In this document: in pieces, positions 9,286 to 20,476 of the stretch
Position numbering within the stretch: position 1 is the stretch's first letter
Layout of the letters: each line of letters begins with the position of its first letter
NCBI GenBank assembly: GCA_021464525.1
Contig: JADRCO010000457.1
Span: 1 to 33,325, forward strand
Origin: Rhizophagus sp. LPA8_4_AMF
Lineage: Eukaryota; Glomeromycota; Glomeromycetes; Glomerales; Glomeraceae
Length of the DNA stretch: 33,325 bases
Direction: 5' to 3'
Program-made: the position numbers and the translations under genes
The notes under the pieces: generated by a model
Told to the model about the DNA's origin: nothing
Seen by the model: the letters and a program-made list of their open reading frames with translations, nothing else
Databases searched by the model: none

Positions 9286-11431
9286 AATACAATTAATTGG
9301 ATTGAAGAATCTATATCTAGGGAATATTATAGATTTTATGAACATACCCATTTTAGTAATATTCAAATAATTGGAACTGGAGGGTTCGGAAAAGTTTATC
9401 GTGCAATTGGAAAAATTCAGAACAATATTTAGCGTTGAAGTATTTTTTTAATATCGATAACGTCACTGCAAAAGAAATTGTTCATGAGGTATAAATTATA
9501 AAATAAGTATTTTAATACATAATATATACAGTATGCGCTCATTTTAAATTTATATTTAAAACATTAAGTGATATACAATTTCATAATAACATTTTAAGAC
9601 CCAGGTATAATAAATTTAATATTTTAATATTTTATTTGATTTTACAAGTATGTATTTTAATAAAAAATGTTTATTTCTCTTATCCATATTTAGAAAATGA
9701 TAACGTTCAATCAAAAAATTATTTATTAGTGATGGCTTAAAATTATTTAAAGTCAAACTTCAATATTCTTACTTGGAATGATAAAAATAACTAGGCATAC
9801 CAATTAGCTTGTGCTGTGTCGTGTTTCATAATGAGGGAATAATACATCGTGATTTGGTGATTTATTTTAATAATAATAAAATATTATTGTAAATTTTCTC
9901 ATATTTTTTAATATCATAACATATTTATAGCACTCCGATAATGTATTGGTCCATCAAAAACACCGTCAAGTTGTCCGATTTTGGATTGTCAAAGAGAATT
10001 GAATCATCGACCAATACACAATCAAAACTTTTGGAATAATTCCTTACGTTGATCCAAAAATTTAATGGACGAAGAAAGAATAAAAACTACATAAATATAC
10101 TCATTACATGAATAAAGTGACATTTATAGTGTTGGAGTATTATTCTGGGAGATTTCTAGACGTCAACCTCCCTTTTACACAGAAGGTGAAAAATATGATC
10201 TTGAACTAGCTATAGAAATTTTACAAGGTCTTAGAGAAGAGCCCATTCCCGACACACCTAAAGAATATATTACAAATTTATACTGGTATTGATTTTTTAC
10301 AATTTCATTAATCTTTCATTTATCATTAATTGCAATTTAGATTTATTTGGTTTATTTACAATATACTAATATTGATTGTTTTTTTTTAGAATGTTGGAAT
10401 GGCGAACCAGATAATCGTCCAACCATAAATCAAAGTAGTAGAAAGATTAAAGGGAATTATAGCAAAAACAAACATAATAACGGAACATCATCAAACAGTA
10501 TTAAATCTTCAATCAACATCAACAGATGAATAAAATTTTAACCTAACTAATATTGATGCTTCTTTAAATACTGATAATTCATTACATGGGGAAATGTCTC
10601 CAATTATACAAAATTTTAATAAAATAATATAAAAGAAATTGTATCTGCAAACTTAACAAGTGAAAATATTTTATTTAAAAAAAATTTAAATGAAGTAGTT
10701 AATGATATAATAAATTATATTTTCAATATAGATAATGAAGGAAAAGGGTTCCGTTTAACTCACCGATAATTACTTCACCGACAATCATTTCACCGACAAA
10801 CGTTTCACCGACAGGGTTATTTCACCGACAAATGTTTCACCGACAGTTCTTTTTAGGTTCTTTGGCCCTTCCGGTTTTGCAATTAAGGTATGTTTCTTAT
10901 TTTTTTTTTATTTTCGCTTATTACATTTCGTTCCTTTACTAACTTTTCCCTTCATTTTTTCCCTTTCTTTCGTCTCCCCTTTGTTTTTTCGTTCTTTTTC
11001 GTTCCTCTTCATTTTTTTCCCATTCCTTTTCGTCCCCTTTCATTTTTTTTCGTTCCTTTTTATTCTCTTTTATTTTATTCAATTCCTTTCCTCCTTTTTT
11101 CTTCGTATTTCTTTCGTCCCCTCTTTGTCGGTGAAATGATTGTGGTGAAATGAATGCGACCCGGAAATATTAGTGCTCAAAATAATCTTGGTGTCATGTA
11201 TCAATATGGAAAAGGTATTGAGAAAGATTATGACAAAGCTTTTGAATTATTCCACAAAGCAGCAAATTCAGGGAGTATTAAAGCTCAATATAATCTTGCC
11301 AATATGTATGAACTTGGAATGGAATTGAAAAGGATATAAATCAAGCGATTTATTGATATGAGAAATCTGCTAATAAGCAAGGATATCAAGATGCTCAAAA
11401 CAAACTGAACTTTATTAAATTATTTCATTAA
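9286..11431 (+). pseudogene. K2: severely decayed kinase–SEL1 copy with an insertion
   Basis: Coding similarity to K3 starts at NTINWIEE (9286) with no ATG in place, and runs through [11 protein letters not shown]. It then shifts frame near 9400 (GTGCAATTGG, one A missing). Exon 1 ends at GAG|GT (9488). Exon 2 has lost its middle (only the GATATACAATTTCAT part and GACCCAG remain). Exon 3 has lost the codons for [12 protein letters not shown] and the GATTTTGGATTG (DFGL) bases are still readable in the nucleotides. Exon 4 has several indels. Exon 5 starts at about 10391 with ECWNGEPDNRPT and is soon out of frame. Around 10747–11164 a repeat element sits where about 650 bases of SEL1-coding DNA should be. 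SEL1 coding resumes at ISAQNNLGVMYQYGKG and ends at 11429–11431. More eroded than K1. Confidence 0.85.
10747..11164. mobile_element. Foldback/MITE-like insertion with TTCACCGACA repeats and pyrimidine core
   Basis: The left part holds TTCACCGACA at 10774, 10789, 10804, 10821 and 10836 (spacing 15, 15, 17, 15), preceded by a degenerate ACTCACCGATA. The right end carries the complement once intact (TGTCGGTGAA, 11126) and once degenerate. The 20-mer ACAATCATTTCACCGACAAA (10781–10800) is perfectly inverted at 11124–11143. The interior (about 10890–11120) is an almost pure pyrimidine tract rich in TTTCGTTCC and CCTTTTCGTCC; its open frame is an artefact of composition. No transposase, so non-autonomous. 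A target duplication is not visible, because host sequence is also missing at the site. Confidence 0.7.
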
Positions 11432-11792
11432 TCATATGGTACGTGCATATTAGTTTTATTAATAGCACTTTATAAAAAGATGAGTCGTATACATGGGTTT
11501 AAGTAGAGTAATTGTAATCCTAATAGATACGTGGTACTATAAAAACATGGACCTAAAAACATAGTTTCTATAGTTTTTTATCACTTCTTAAATTTATTCT
11601 TTGGGCATCCATATTATCTTTAAATAAATAAAAAATGTTGCTGCATTTTTCTTTATTGTTGAAATTGGTTTTAAAAAGTAATTATTATACCACATTTATC
11701 TTATTCATACCGCAACGCATCTAATTTGGTAGCATTTAATGCCGGCCAAGATTACTTTGGCGACGGACACGTGAATATCTGTTATAAGTCGT
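11432..11792. other. AT-rich spacer after K2
   Basis: No coding signal. A GC-richer patch with GCCGGCCAAGATTACTTTGG (about 11741–11760) resembles GCTGGCCAAATTATCTTATT near 8797, and may be the eroded outer edge of the inverted repeat that follows. Confidence 0.35.
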
Positions 11793-12650
11793 TATTTGAT
11801 TGGATGAATAATTAGCTAACAATTATAAAATCTTAAAAACATTGAAATTATTTATCGACAAAAATAAAAATTGAGAAAAAATATTACATGGGTGCTTTTT
11901 AATTGACTAGATCATATTTTTGGAGTAAATAATTATGGCCCAATTTCCCCAATCGGCCGATATGATTATTAGTTATATTAAATTTGTGATAAATCGTAAA
12001 AATTTATTTAAATCAATACTGAAATTTTATATAGTAATTGAAGAAATATTTATATGCTATTAATAAGCCATGCTCTATGCCATTGTTAATTACATCGTAT
12101 AGTCAAATAAAATCATTTCCATTATTCAAAACTGCATACAGTAAATTTGTGAAATAAATTCACTAGCTTTTAACTTACACAAAAATAGCATGTTAATGAA
12201 TTTAATAATGTAAATTTTACAACAGGAAATAAGTCTACTAAATGAAATTGCCAACTTAAAAAATCTCGTATTATTGGAATGGTCTTTCCATGTTAATGAC
12301 ATTGCTCGTCAATGCAGATATGTTTCAATTTCCTGAACCATATTCTCAATGGATGCAATATTTCGCTCCACCCCTTTAATCCACGAGAATTTTTAGCTTC
12401 TTTGCATTCCTTTAGAAGATCTAAAGTCTTTTCTGTTACATTAATATTAAGCCGGTTATAAATAATAACACATAAGGTTTTGGTATGAAATTAAATTAAA
12501 TATTTACAATTTATCACAAATTTTATAACTAAAATTTATTAATTATTTTCTTCGATTTTATTTTTCGCCAATAAATAATGTGTTCAATGTTTTTAAGATT
12601 TTGTAAATTATTGAAATTATTGACTACAGTAATTACCCATCCAATCGAAT
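11793..12650. repeat. Long imperfect inverted repeat (composite element, about 0.86 kb)
   Basis: Three blocks in the left half recur inverted, in matching order, in the right half. ATTTGATTGGATGAATAATT (from 11794) matches 12630–12650. AAAATCTTAAAAACATTGAA (11827–11846) matches 12583–12602 perfectly over 20 bases. AAATTTGTGATAAAT (11980–11994) matches 12509–12523. ATTATTTATCGACAAAAATA also has a diverged partner at about 12560–12579. The left arm carries roughly 75–85 extra bases (11885–11973, with GGCCCAATTTCCCC). No transposase frame is seen inside. It ends 245 bases before gene B, so its right arm may contribute to the B promoter region. Confidence 0.65.
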
Positions 12651-12802
12651 AGCTGATACATGAACCGCAGCGACTAAAATGATGATCATGTTCTACGCCG
12701 CAAGTAAACTAAAGAGGAATTTTTTGTTAATGATGAACATTCCAAATTTCCATTCGTGTATAAATACTTTTTGTATTAAAACTGTATTACCCATATTTCT
12801 TT

Positions 12803-12810
12803 TATATAAA
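12803..12810 (+). promoter_or_regulatory. TATA-like box of gene B
   Basis: TATATAAA lies 85–92 bases upstream of the B start codon, comparable to gene A. Confidence 0.4.
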
Positions 12811-12894
12811 GCAATTCTACGTTTTACGTGTCCAAATAATAAGCTGTTTAAAATTTAAAAGTTTAAATTTACACACGTTTTGCACGGTTTAAAA

Positions 12895-13754
12895 ATGTTT
12901 TTCTATCGAACGTCTATTTATCATGATAATATTGATAACGTCTCCGAAATACTTGCAAACTTTTTTAATTTATACATTATGAGTTTACATGAAAATGTCG
13001 TTAATAATATAATGACTATTTTTTTAAAACCAAAAGATCGTAACTTCCAAAAATTTGTTGATGCAATAACTAGTCAGAATATCGATCCTACGAAACTTGC
13101 ACTAACTTACAACATCCAAACATATCAACAAATTTTTTCTAATAATCTTACGTCACTTGCAACGTTTATGAAATTTGTTCTTGGGATAACTTATCTTTTA
13201 AGAAATTTTTATGTGGACCATCTTGAAGATATTTATCCTTTTATTGGAATAACATACTTTGTATATAGTAAAATAGAGAATTCACCATTATTAAATTCTA
13301 ATCTTGATTATAAGTCACTCATTTTACAAGATATTCGTAATTTATGGATTATATTTCTTTTTAGAAAGACAAATAGTCATGCTAATTTGTAAGTACAATG
13401 TTTTTTTTATTTTTAAATTCTTTTTTTTTTATCTTATATACCTTATTATATTTATTCAAATAGAAACGGTGAATGGGATGTTCTAGTTCAGGAAACTCGA
13501 CATCCAGTTTTTCCTAATTCACGAAGAGTGTGAGCATATTTATATATTTATATATTTTTGCTGTTATCTGAGGACGTATCACATTTAATAATAATGCTCA
13601 TCGATTTTTTAGGAATTTAACTCCTGCGTTTAACATTATAGATTCTAGCACGACTCGTGTTGCAGTTCCTTTATCAATTTACGTTCAAAATTCGATGCTT
13701 CAAACGCTTAATGACGTATTAAACATTGCATCGCCAGTTCCACAAAACAATTAG
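12895..13754 (+). CDS. Gene B: unknown protein, 233 aa, three exons (paralogue of gene A)
   Basis: Exons are 12895–13388, 13464–13529 and 13613–13754, both introns in phase 2, with donors GTAAGT and GTGAGC and acceptors ATAG and TTAG. The open frame extends 15 bases further upstream but only through a TTG, so the first ATG, at 12895, is taken as the start. The joined frame is open to TAG. The protein follows gene A closely (HDNIDNVSEILAN, FVDAITSQNIDPTKL, FMKFVLGITYLLR, IYPFIGITYFVY, LILQDIRNLW.IFLFRKTNSH, LNGEWD.L.Q.T, VNLTPAFNIIDSS). It lacks about seven residues near position 30. Substitutions are mostly conservative, which suggests selection on protein sequence. Function unknown and no recognised domain. 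Confidence 0.78.
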
Positions 13755-14388
13755 TTCGCCTTTAACGAATTTTTTATCCAGAAACTTCGTGCCTTCGTTA
13801 TGAAAAAAATAAGAGTCATTAATATAGACAGATACTATATGGTTTATAGATTTTACTTCATTATACATACAGCATTTGATTAATAATATTCGGTATACCG
13901 AGAATTTTTTTGTTAATCGGTACTACACTAAAAATTGGATAAAATTTGCATTGTGTTAAAGTAGTAAAATAAAATACGCCAAATTCTGATTACTTACAAA
14001 AAGTATTAGATTTTTTTTTACTTTTACATGCATTATTTGCATTTTTCACACATATTACGCTCATTATATTTATTTAACGTCATGGGCGTTTTCGGGCGAA
14101 ATCAAAAAAGGAGAATTTCTTTGGTTATAAATAAATTTTGTACATTATCTCAATGCATAAAATGGAAAAATAGTAAATTCCATACGTGGAATTTGGGGCG
14201 TTTTATGAATTGGCAACTTTTTTTAAAAATGAAAATCCCAAATAAATATATATGCACACTCTCAAATTGAGAACTTTACGAGCCACTGTGGATAGTGAGA
14301 TCGACAAGTTCTTTACTGTTTATGGTGTTTGTGTAAGCGGTCATTTTTAAAAAAAGTCTCAATTTTTTATGCAATCACTGATAACAAC

Positions 14389-14411
14389 GGTAACACGCGA
14401 TGCGTGTAACC
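14389..14411. repeat. Small GC-rich hairpin
   Basis: GGTAACACGC and GCGTGTAACC pair around a GAT loop with one mismatch. Confidence 0.5.
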
Positions 14412-14483
14412 ACAGCGCCATAAAAAAAAGCACGGGCACGTGGTTAAGTATCAGTTTTGTTTTTACTACTGTATTTATATGGG

Positions 14484-14533
14484 GACAAATTTTTTAGTGC
14501 GGAGGACCATATTTGTCACGCTCTATTTGTCAC
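14484..14533. repeat. TTTGTCAC repeat pair with inverted partner
   Basis: ATTTGTCACG at 14511 is followed by TTTGTCAC at 14526 (15-base spacing), with the inverted GACAAAT at 14484–14490. The spacing and layout recall the TTCACCGACA element, so this may be a remnant of a similar short-repeat element. Confidence 0.35.
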
Positions 14534-15741
14534 TTTTTCGCACAATAAACTATAGCAAAGGTTCTGTGATTCGAAAATATTATTTATAAATGACTTTTGA
14601 TTTGTTGTATTAAATTAATAAATAAAAATCTATACTCTACAATATCCAACAACATAAGCATAAACATAGACTTACATTTATGAGCGGGATAACTATTTTT
14701 ATCTTATTAAATATATGAATACCGATAATTCTTTAGCAGTTTGTCCCAAAATTACATAAATCTTGATTTCACAAGAAAGAAAAAAAAAAGAGTTCAGATA
14801 AAAGAAATCCAATTCATGCAAATGCCGTTGTCAAATCAATATATTAAATAATAATTCTTTAACAATTCTTACAATTCTCCCTATGCATAATTTTTTTCAT
14901 TTTTTCAATCAATCAAAATAAACTATGTCATTAAAAAAAAAGTAAATTTCAAATAAAATTATCGTCATAATTTCTAATACGCGCATAATACGCCTTTATA
15001 ACATAAAAAATTGTCGATAACATCAATCCGCAATAAAAAAAATAATAATGATACTGTATAAACATATATATCTTTTGATTGTATTATATCAACAATTCGT
15101 TATGTAAAAAATTTAAATAAATTTAACTGAAATAGGTTAAATAATGCAATAATGATGAGATACAGTCAGTAATACAACTAATAGATTCCCAATTTTATAA
15201 ATCAATAATTATAACAGTAAAAACACAGATAACCGATTATAAGGTTGTAAAGGGTGGTGAAATGCTATCACCTTCGTTGCACACATATTTTTTACTGAAT
15301 CCAAAAATACCTATTAATTTAATATATTTCAAATTTTTTTATGGTAACTAATTTAATAATTATTTGAATCATCGAATCCCAAATTAACAATGGTTGTCAA
15401 ATGTTACCCCTAAACTTATATTGTATTTAAATGAGTAAAATGAAAAAAAAAAATATAAAATGTTCTATTTGATTATTATTACTCTAAAATAATTTTGTCC
15501 AAAAAATAACTATTAAAATATTAATGAGGTCTTCTTGGAATAATTTGGAATACCTCAATACTAAAATTACTTGTATCATTTCTAATTGATATTCATAATC
15601 ACCTCATTTACAACAACATTTTAGTTCTGTTTTGAAATTATGTGACATTTTTAAGTAACGGTAGCAGGTTTTGAATAACATTTTGATGATGAAAATAACC
15701 AGTAAACAATTCAGTTTATTATCTAAACAATCCCTTTTATT

Positions 15742-16120
15742 TTAAACTAATTCATCCTTACCATCAATCCATAAAGCGGCATATTTTCTTTCAGCCATAA
15801 CGGAATCAATTGTTGCCCTTTAAATCTACAAAATGTTAATGACTAAATACAAGATGATATTGTAATATATCTACAAATTAATCGGGAGATAAACATGGAG
15901 CAAGAGGTTTAACTCTCATAAAAATCAATTTTCTCAGATAATATTTTCATATTCTTTACCACACCAATTAGTAAATCCTCAGTTATTCCAGTACGAGTGA
16001 TACCCGTATTTTCATTGATAAAATTAAAGTCTTCGAAACAAATTACTAATTCAGAATCTTTAACCCAGTGAATATTAACCATTATGTCACTCTTATAAAA
16101 TAGGATCGAACATTCTATAT
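15742..16120 (-). pseudogene. Coding debris of an unrecognised gene
   Basis: On the minus strand a 58-codon frame from ATG 16082 to TAA 15909 reads MVNIHWVKDSELVICFEDFN … TGITRTGITEDLLIGVVKNM. It is open upstream to about 16120, where an acceptor-like ATTAG occurs. Residue composition and codon use look coding. Just past the stop, a shifted frame reads RVKPLAPCLSPD then FVDILQYHL. At 15798 another short frame starts MAERKYAALWIDGKDELV and ends at 15742. Together these look like one gene broken by frameshifts, or exons whose junctions I cannot place. No family recognised. Confidence 0.45.
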
Positions 16121-16297
16121 GCTAATTTCTTTTTAAATTACATCGTCAAATACATGAGATCATTTCATTAACAAGTTTCATTGTTTATTTTTAGGTTACT
16201 TTATCATGAAAACAAAAAAAAACGAAATAATTTTATTTTTAAAAAATGAGATAAATAGAAAAATAAAATAAATATGATCTTTATTAATGTGATTAAT

Positions 16298-16618
16298 TTA
16301 TTCCCAAGGTAGTTTAATTTGATGAAAACGATTATCAAACAATCGATCTTTACCATTATTATCTTTCTTCCAATACATACCATTTTTAGATCTATATATT
16401 CCACCTTTTCCTTTATAACATTTATAATATTTACATTTAGGACAAAAATATTTAATATGATTTTTAGCTTTACATTTACAATATGAATAATTACAACAAA
16501 AACAATAATTTTGATATTCTTCTATTTGAGTTCCTTTGGTAATTTGTTCATCCTGAAAATTTTCATTCAGTTCAACATCTTCAGTTTGAGTACTTATTTC
16601 AACTTTATCTATAGCCAT
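16298..16618 (-). CDS. Small Cys-rich protein, 106 aa, possible metal-binding
   Basis: A single open frame begins MAIDKVEISTQTEDVELNEN and ends IKLPWE. The first 35 residues are acidic. The middle has paired cysteines (YCFCCNYSYCKCK … FCPKCKYYKCYKGKGG) in a C-x-C-C / C-x-C / C-x2-C / C pattern that could bind one or two zinc ions. The end is basic and aromatic (YRSKNGMYWKKDNNGKDRLF). A TATATATAA box lies about 40 bases upstream (near 16658–16666). It is single-exon, with no paralogue in the window. The even Cys spacing and strong composition argue for a real gene; function unknown. Confidence 0.55.
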   Translation of the reverse strand: MAIDKVEISTQTEDVELNENFQDEQITKGTQIEEYQNYCFCCNYSYCKCKAKNHIKYFCPKCKYYKCYKGKGGIYRSKNGMYWKKDNNGKDRLFDNRFHQIKLPWE

Positions 16619-16878
16619 TTTTTTACAACATGAAAAAAGGCATAAAAAACTGTTAGTTATATATAAAACTAGTAGGTAATAAATTATTTTTAATTGACGT
16701 ATCCTCCTAGGTAACTAGAGCTGACGCATATGTCACTCACAAGAGCTTTTACTATCAGAGCATTTAAAAACGAACTTGCGTATGATAACAGTATCCACAA
16801 CATAGGTGACTAGACTACGTTGATGTTACACACATTCAGATAAAGTTCAATATAAAAATAAGACTTATGTCAACCTAC

Positions 16879-16963
16879 CTTGATTTTTTCTTATTTTTCT
16901 TCTTCGACGTATATTTGCATCTTTAAAACATTTTCTTTCAGATTTATGTTTATGAATGGCCAT
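16879..16963 (-). CDS. Candidate first exon of a small basic protein
   Basis: ATG at 16963 reads MAIHKHKSERKCFKDAN then IRRRRKIRKNQ and meets a good donor CAAG|GTAGG at 16878/16877 (28 codons plus one base). Without splicing it stops five codons later. The RRRRKIRK run would be a plausible nuclear localisation or nucleic-acid-binding patch. I could not find a second exon in the right phase: the Cys-rich gene downstream is not in frame through any obvious acceptor. It may be a lone exon remnant. Confidence 0.3.
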
Positions 16964-19900
16964 TTTTATTAAATGTATTCATGCAGATTAAAAAAATGGG
17001 AGGGATGAAACATAAAATTGCTACAAATTATGCAATAAATTATAAATATTTAAAAGCATCATCATATTCTTGAACATTCAGTAGGTATATAATAATAAAT
17101 AATGAAAAAACGTGTATATAAAATAATAAGAAACGTGTATATAAATAAAATAATATAAGAGATGTAAAAGAAAGAAAAAAAAAATGGAAAAAAATCTTTT
17201 ATCAAGCTTTTCATATAATAATATCAATGTTTATAATGACTCATACAGATGCATAATTACATGATTAATTCAAAAGAGTCATTACATTTCAAACTTTCAC
17301 ATAATAATAACTTTTTTACATTTTAGGTAAAACAAGATAGATTAATTATTAATTATTATTACTCATAAAATTATACGAACTTTATATAGAAAGATGGTTT
17401 TTTAATAATATAAAACTAGCAAATAATCTTCTACCTACATGATGAACAATTAATAGTCATATTGTATCCGATGTTGAACAATATTAATATTAATGTATCT
17501 TAATGTATCAGTATGACTCTCGATTACGGTGATTAACACCAATGAATCATTTGATCGAAATTTTGATTAAGTTGCTAATTATCATTCAAATCTAATTACT
17601 TTAAAGTTTATCGAATAATGTATTTAATTCTTATTTTCTTTATTGTAATTTTAGCAGAAATAACAAACATTTAGTAGTAAATTAAATTAATTTATTTAAA
17701 TTACATAGTTTCTTAAATTAATTTTAATTATTATTATTATTACTATTATAATTTTTGAAAAAAAAAATAAAGGCTAAGAAAATTAAATTCTACGTTTCAT
17801 ATCACCGGTTATATGACTTTAATTAGAGATCTTAAAAATTATTTTTTTGTCGTACGATAAATTGAAATAGCACTTGATTATATGAATATAACAAATCATT
17901 AACGAAAGTTGTCAAAAAATATAGGTGAACAAATGAATAATGCAACAAAACAAATAATAAACGAGTATATCAGGATTTTCCCTAGATATGGTTTCCTATC
18001 ATTGATGTTTTATTTTAATTTTTATTTATTAAATATGAAATCTTATAAATTTAATGGAAAGTTATATCTTTTCTTTTAAAGGAAATATGGAAATAAACGA
18101 TATTTAAATTCATATCCGAGTAATAAAGTCGCATCACATGTATATTAACTTTCAAAAAATATATATTTAAGTTTCACTAGAGGATTTTCTATGAATTTTC
18201 TTGTAATTTCTAGTTGGGAAAGTGTAACACATCTCCTTAGCTTCTTTTGAATGTGGTATGGATCCTCTTTGGTACATGCACGAGGTGGGTAGTCAGTTCT
18301 GTTACTATGATGTATGTACCTATAACAGGCATTAATTAAACAAAAATTTTTAATGAAATTTTGCGACAGCTTTAAATATTTTTTTCATTTAACAATCTTT
18401 CTCTACACTTAATTACGAATATCCGAAAATCTTATAAGTTTGGATAAACTTATAGATAAATTTAAGGTGTTACTTCACAACCACGTATAAGATTTTCTAA
18501 TAATTTCATTACATGTTTGGATTCTGAACATTGTAATCTGGGGAAAATTATGCATTGTGTTTATTAAAATTTTCATTATTATGACAAATTAAAATGACTA
18601 ACTAATGGTTGGTTTGTTAAAGTAGGTATGATTATTCCATACTTCCAATATAATCAGCTAATCTCAAATTCTTTAAACTATTTTGTAAAGAAATTAATTC
18701 TTCTAAATTAATTCTAACTCATTTTGCATGATATGATTTTAAATAATGAATTCAGTTGTTGACAGCTGATAAAAAAATTTCAGAATGATACTAAATATTT
18801 GACCAATAATATAATTAAATAATGATTTAAAAAAAATCAACGTATTATGTAATACTGAGTGCCAAGAACGAATTGTTCATAAACCTAAACATTCCTCCAT
18901 GTTTACACCTAAAATGATTAATATGAACAACGTAAGGTGGTTTTCTTTTTCTAAATTTCAATTTTAAAATATTTAGTGGTATCGACGTTATTTATATATC
19001 TAATGGCGCAATTTATTTTATAACAGCAAAAATGGCGCATGATTAATAGTAGAATAAGTCTAATTCTATAAATCATAATTAGGTCGGAATTTGAAAATTA
19101 ATGTGATTTATTCAAACAATTGATTATATTTGACAAATCCTAAAGATCCTATAGTCCATAATTAATTTTATAATCGAAAATATACTTAGTTAATTTATTG
19201 ATTGGGTCTGAAATTTATTATAAAGATTAAATTTAAAGTATTTTTAAGTATTTTTGAGTTAATTTAATATATGTTTAAATCTTTCAAAAAATATAATTTT
19301 TATTATTGTGTTTAATTGAAAATTGATACTATTAATAAGGAATTAATATTATTAGTTTTTGGTTCAAAATATTTCTATTTTCAAACAACATTTTTAATTG
19401 AATTATAAATTGTTAGAATTATTCAGATTTTATTGGGACAGTAAAGCAATAAGTTCATTATTTACTACCAATTAGTGCTTTTATATTATTATATATTTTT
19501 AATAAATCAATCAAAATTAAATCAATTAGTAATTTTCATCTATTGAAATCATTTGAAATATCAACCATTAGTCCATTACCTAATTACTGAATTATATAAT
19601 TAATAGCTTACTTAAATAATATTATATTACGGTACCATTTGTAGAAATCAAAAAAGTGACATTTTTTTTCTTAAATAATAAGTTAACTTTGATGACAAAC
19701 ATGTAACAGTTTATATGAGACATTAGGATCTTGAGTAGAGAGAACCATTCTGAAATATAAATAATATTTAGGATGTACCATACGTTTCATGAAATACTAG
19801 TAAATCGGTGATAAATTTATTGCTTGTTATCTAGATAGAATGGGGACGAAACAAGGCCTTTTTATACAATTACAAAATCAGAGACCACACGAAATTTTTG

Positions 19901-20476
19901 CACGGTGTCACTTTAAATTAAAACGTCATACAATATGAACTAAATTACTCAACAAAAGTAATCAATCAGTTGCCATGTTAACAAGTTTTATGAATTGCAA
20001 GGTAATACGTTAATTTATCACTTAATATTACTTTAACATTAAACTAAATTTTGAAATCATACTCAAATTAAAATTGAGCGACTAACGAAAAATAATTTTT
20101 GTCATCGATTTTGAAACTGGAATTATAAACTCATTATGTTATATAACCAACCAAATATTAGTTCCATAAAAATAAAACCATTAATTAGCCGTGATCCAGA
20201 TAAGAAGCTTTCGTAAAATCAAATTTTATGAAACTGTGCCATTTTATAAGTATTCATGAAATTATATATATTTGTAAGATATTCACTACAACGTTATTTA
20301 TCACATGAGGTATAAAAATTAAGTTCTTGACAGAGAAAGTATAGTTTTTATTATAAGAAAAAAAATACTATTTGGATTTTATATTTAAACTCGTCATAAA
20401 ATCCAAACGAACAATATTTTAGTTTAAATAATAAAAAAAGAATATGCAATGTTCTGTATATTTAAATAAAATAAGC
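16964..20476. other. 3.5 kb AT-rich gene-poor stretch
   Basis: Apart from the duplication at 17108–17150, it holds only homopolymer runs and short stop-rich frames on both strands. No splice-bounded open segment, RNA gene or transposon end was recognised. Confidence 0.45.
17108..17150. repeat. 23-base tandem duplication
   Basis: AAACGTGTATATAAA starts at 17108 and again at 17131. Confidence 0.5.

Larger units (their letters stand above)
13755..15741. other. AT-rich spacer with small inverted repeats
   Basis: Holds the hairpins listed at 14389–14411 and 14484–14533 and a GGTG/CACC foldback near 15253–15271. One 80-codon ATG frame (14028–14270) has no supporting features. No exon with convincing splice context was found. 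Confidence 0.4.

Noticed and set aside
10890..11153. Phenylalanine-rich open frame on plus
   Set aside because: It is the translation of a pyrimidine tract inside the inserted element; composition alone explains it.
13304..13486. 60-codon frame overlapping gene B exon 1 and intron 1
   Set aside because: Crosses the splice site in a different frame; a shadow.
14028..14270. 80-codon ATG frame
   Set aside because: No paralogue, splice site, promoter or recognisable motif; in a genome this AT-rich an open stretch of this length can occur by chance.
16204..16404. Minus-strand 66-residue frame overlapping the Cys-rich gene
   Set aside because: Overlaps the end of the better-supported gene in another frame; low-complexity I/F/K composition.
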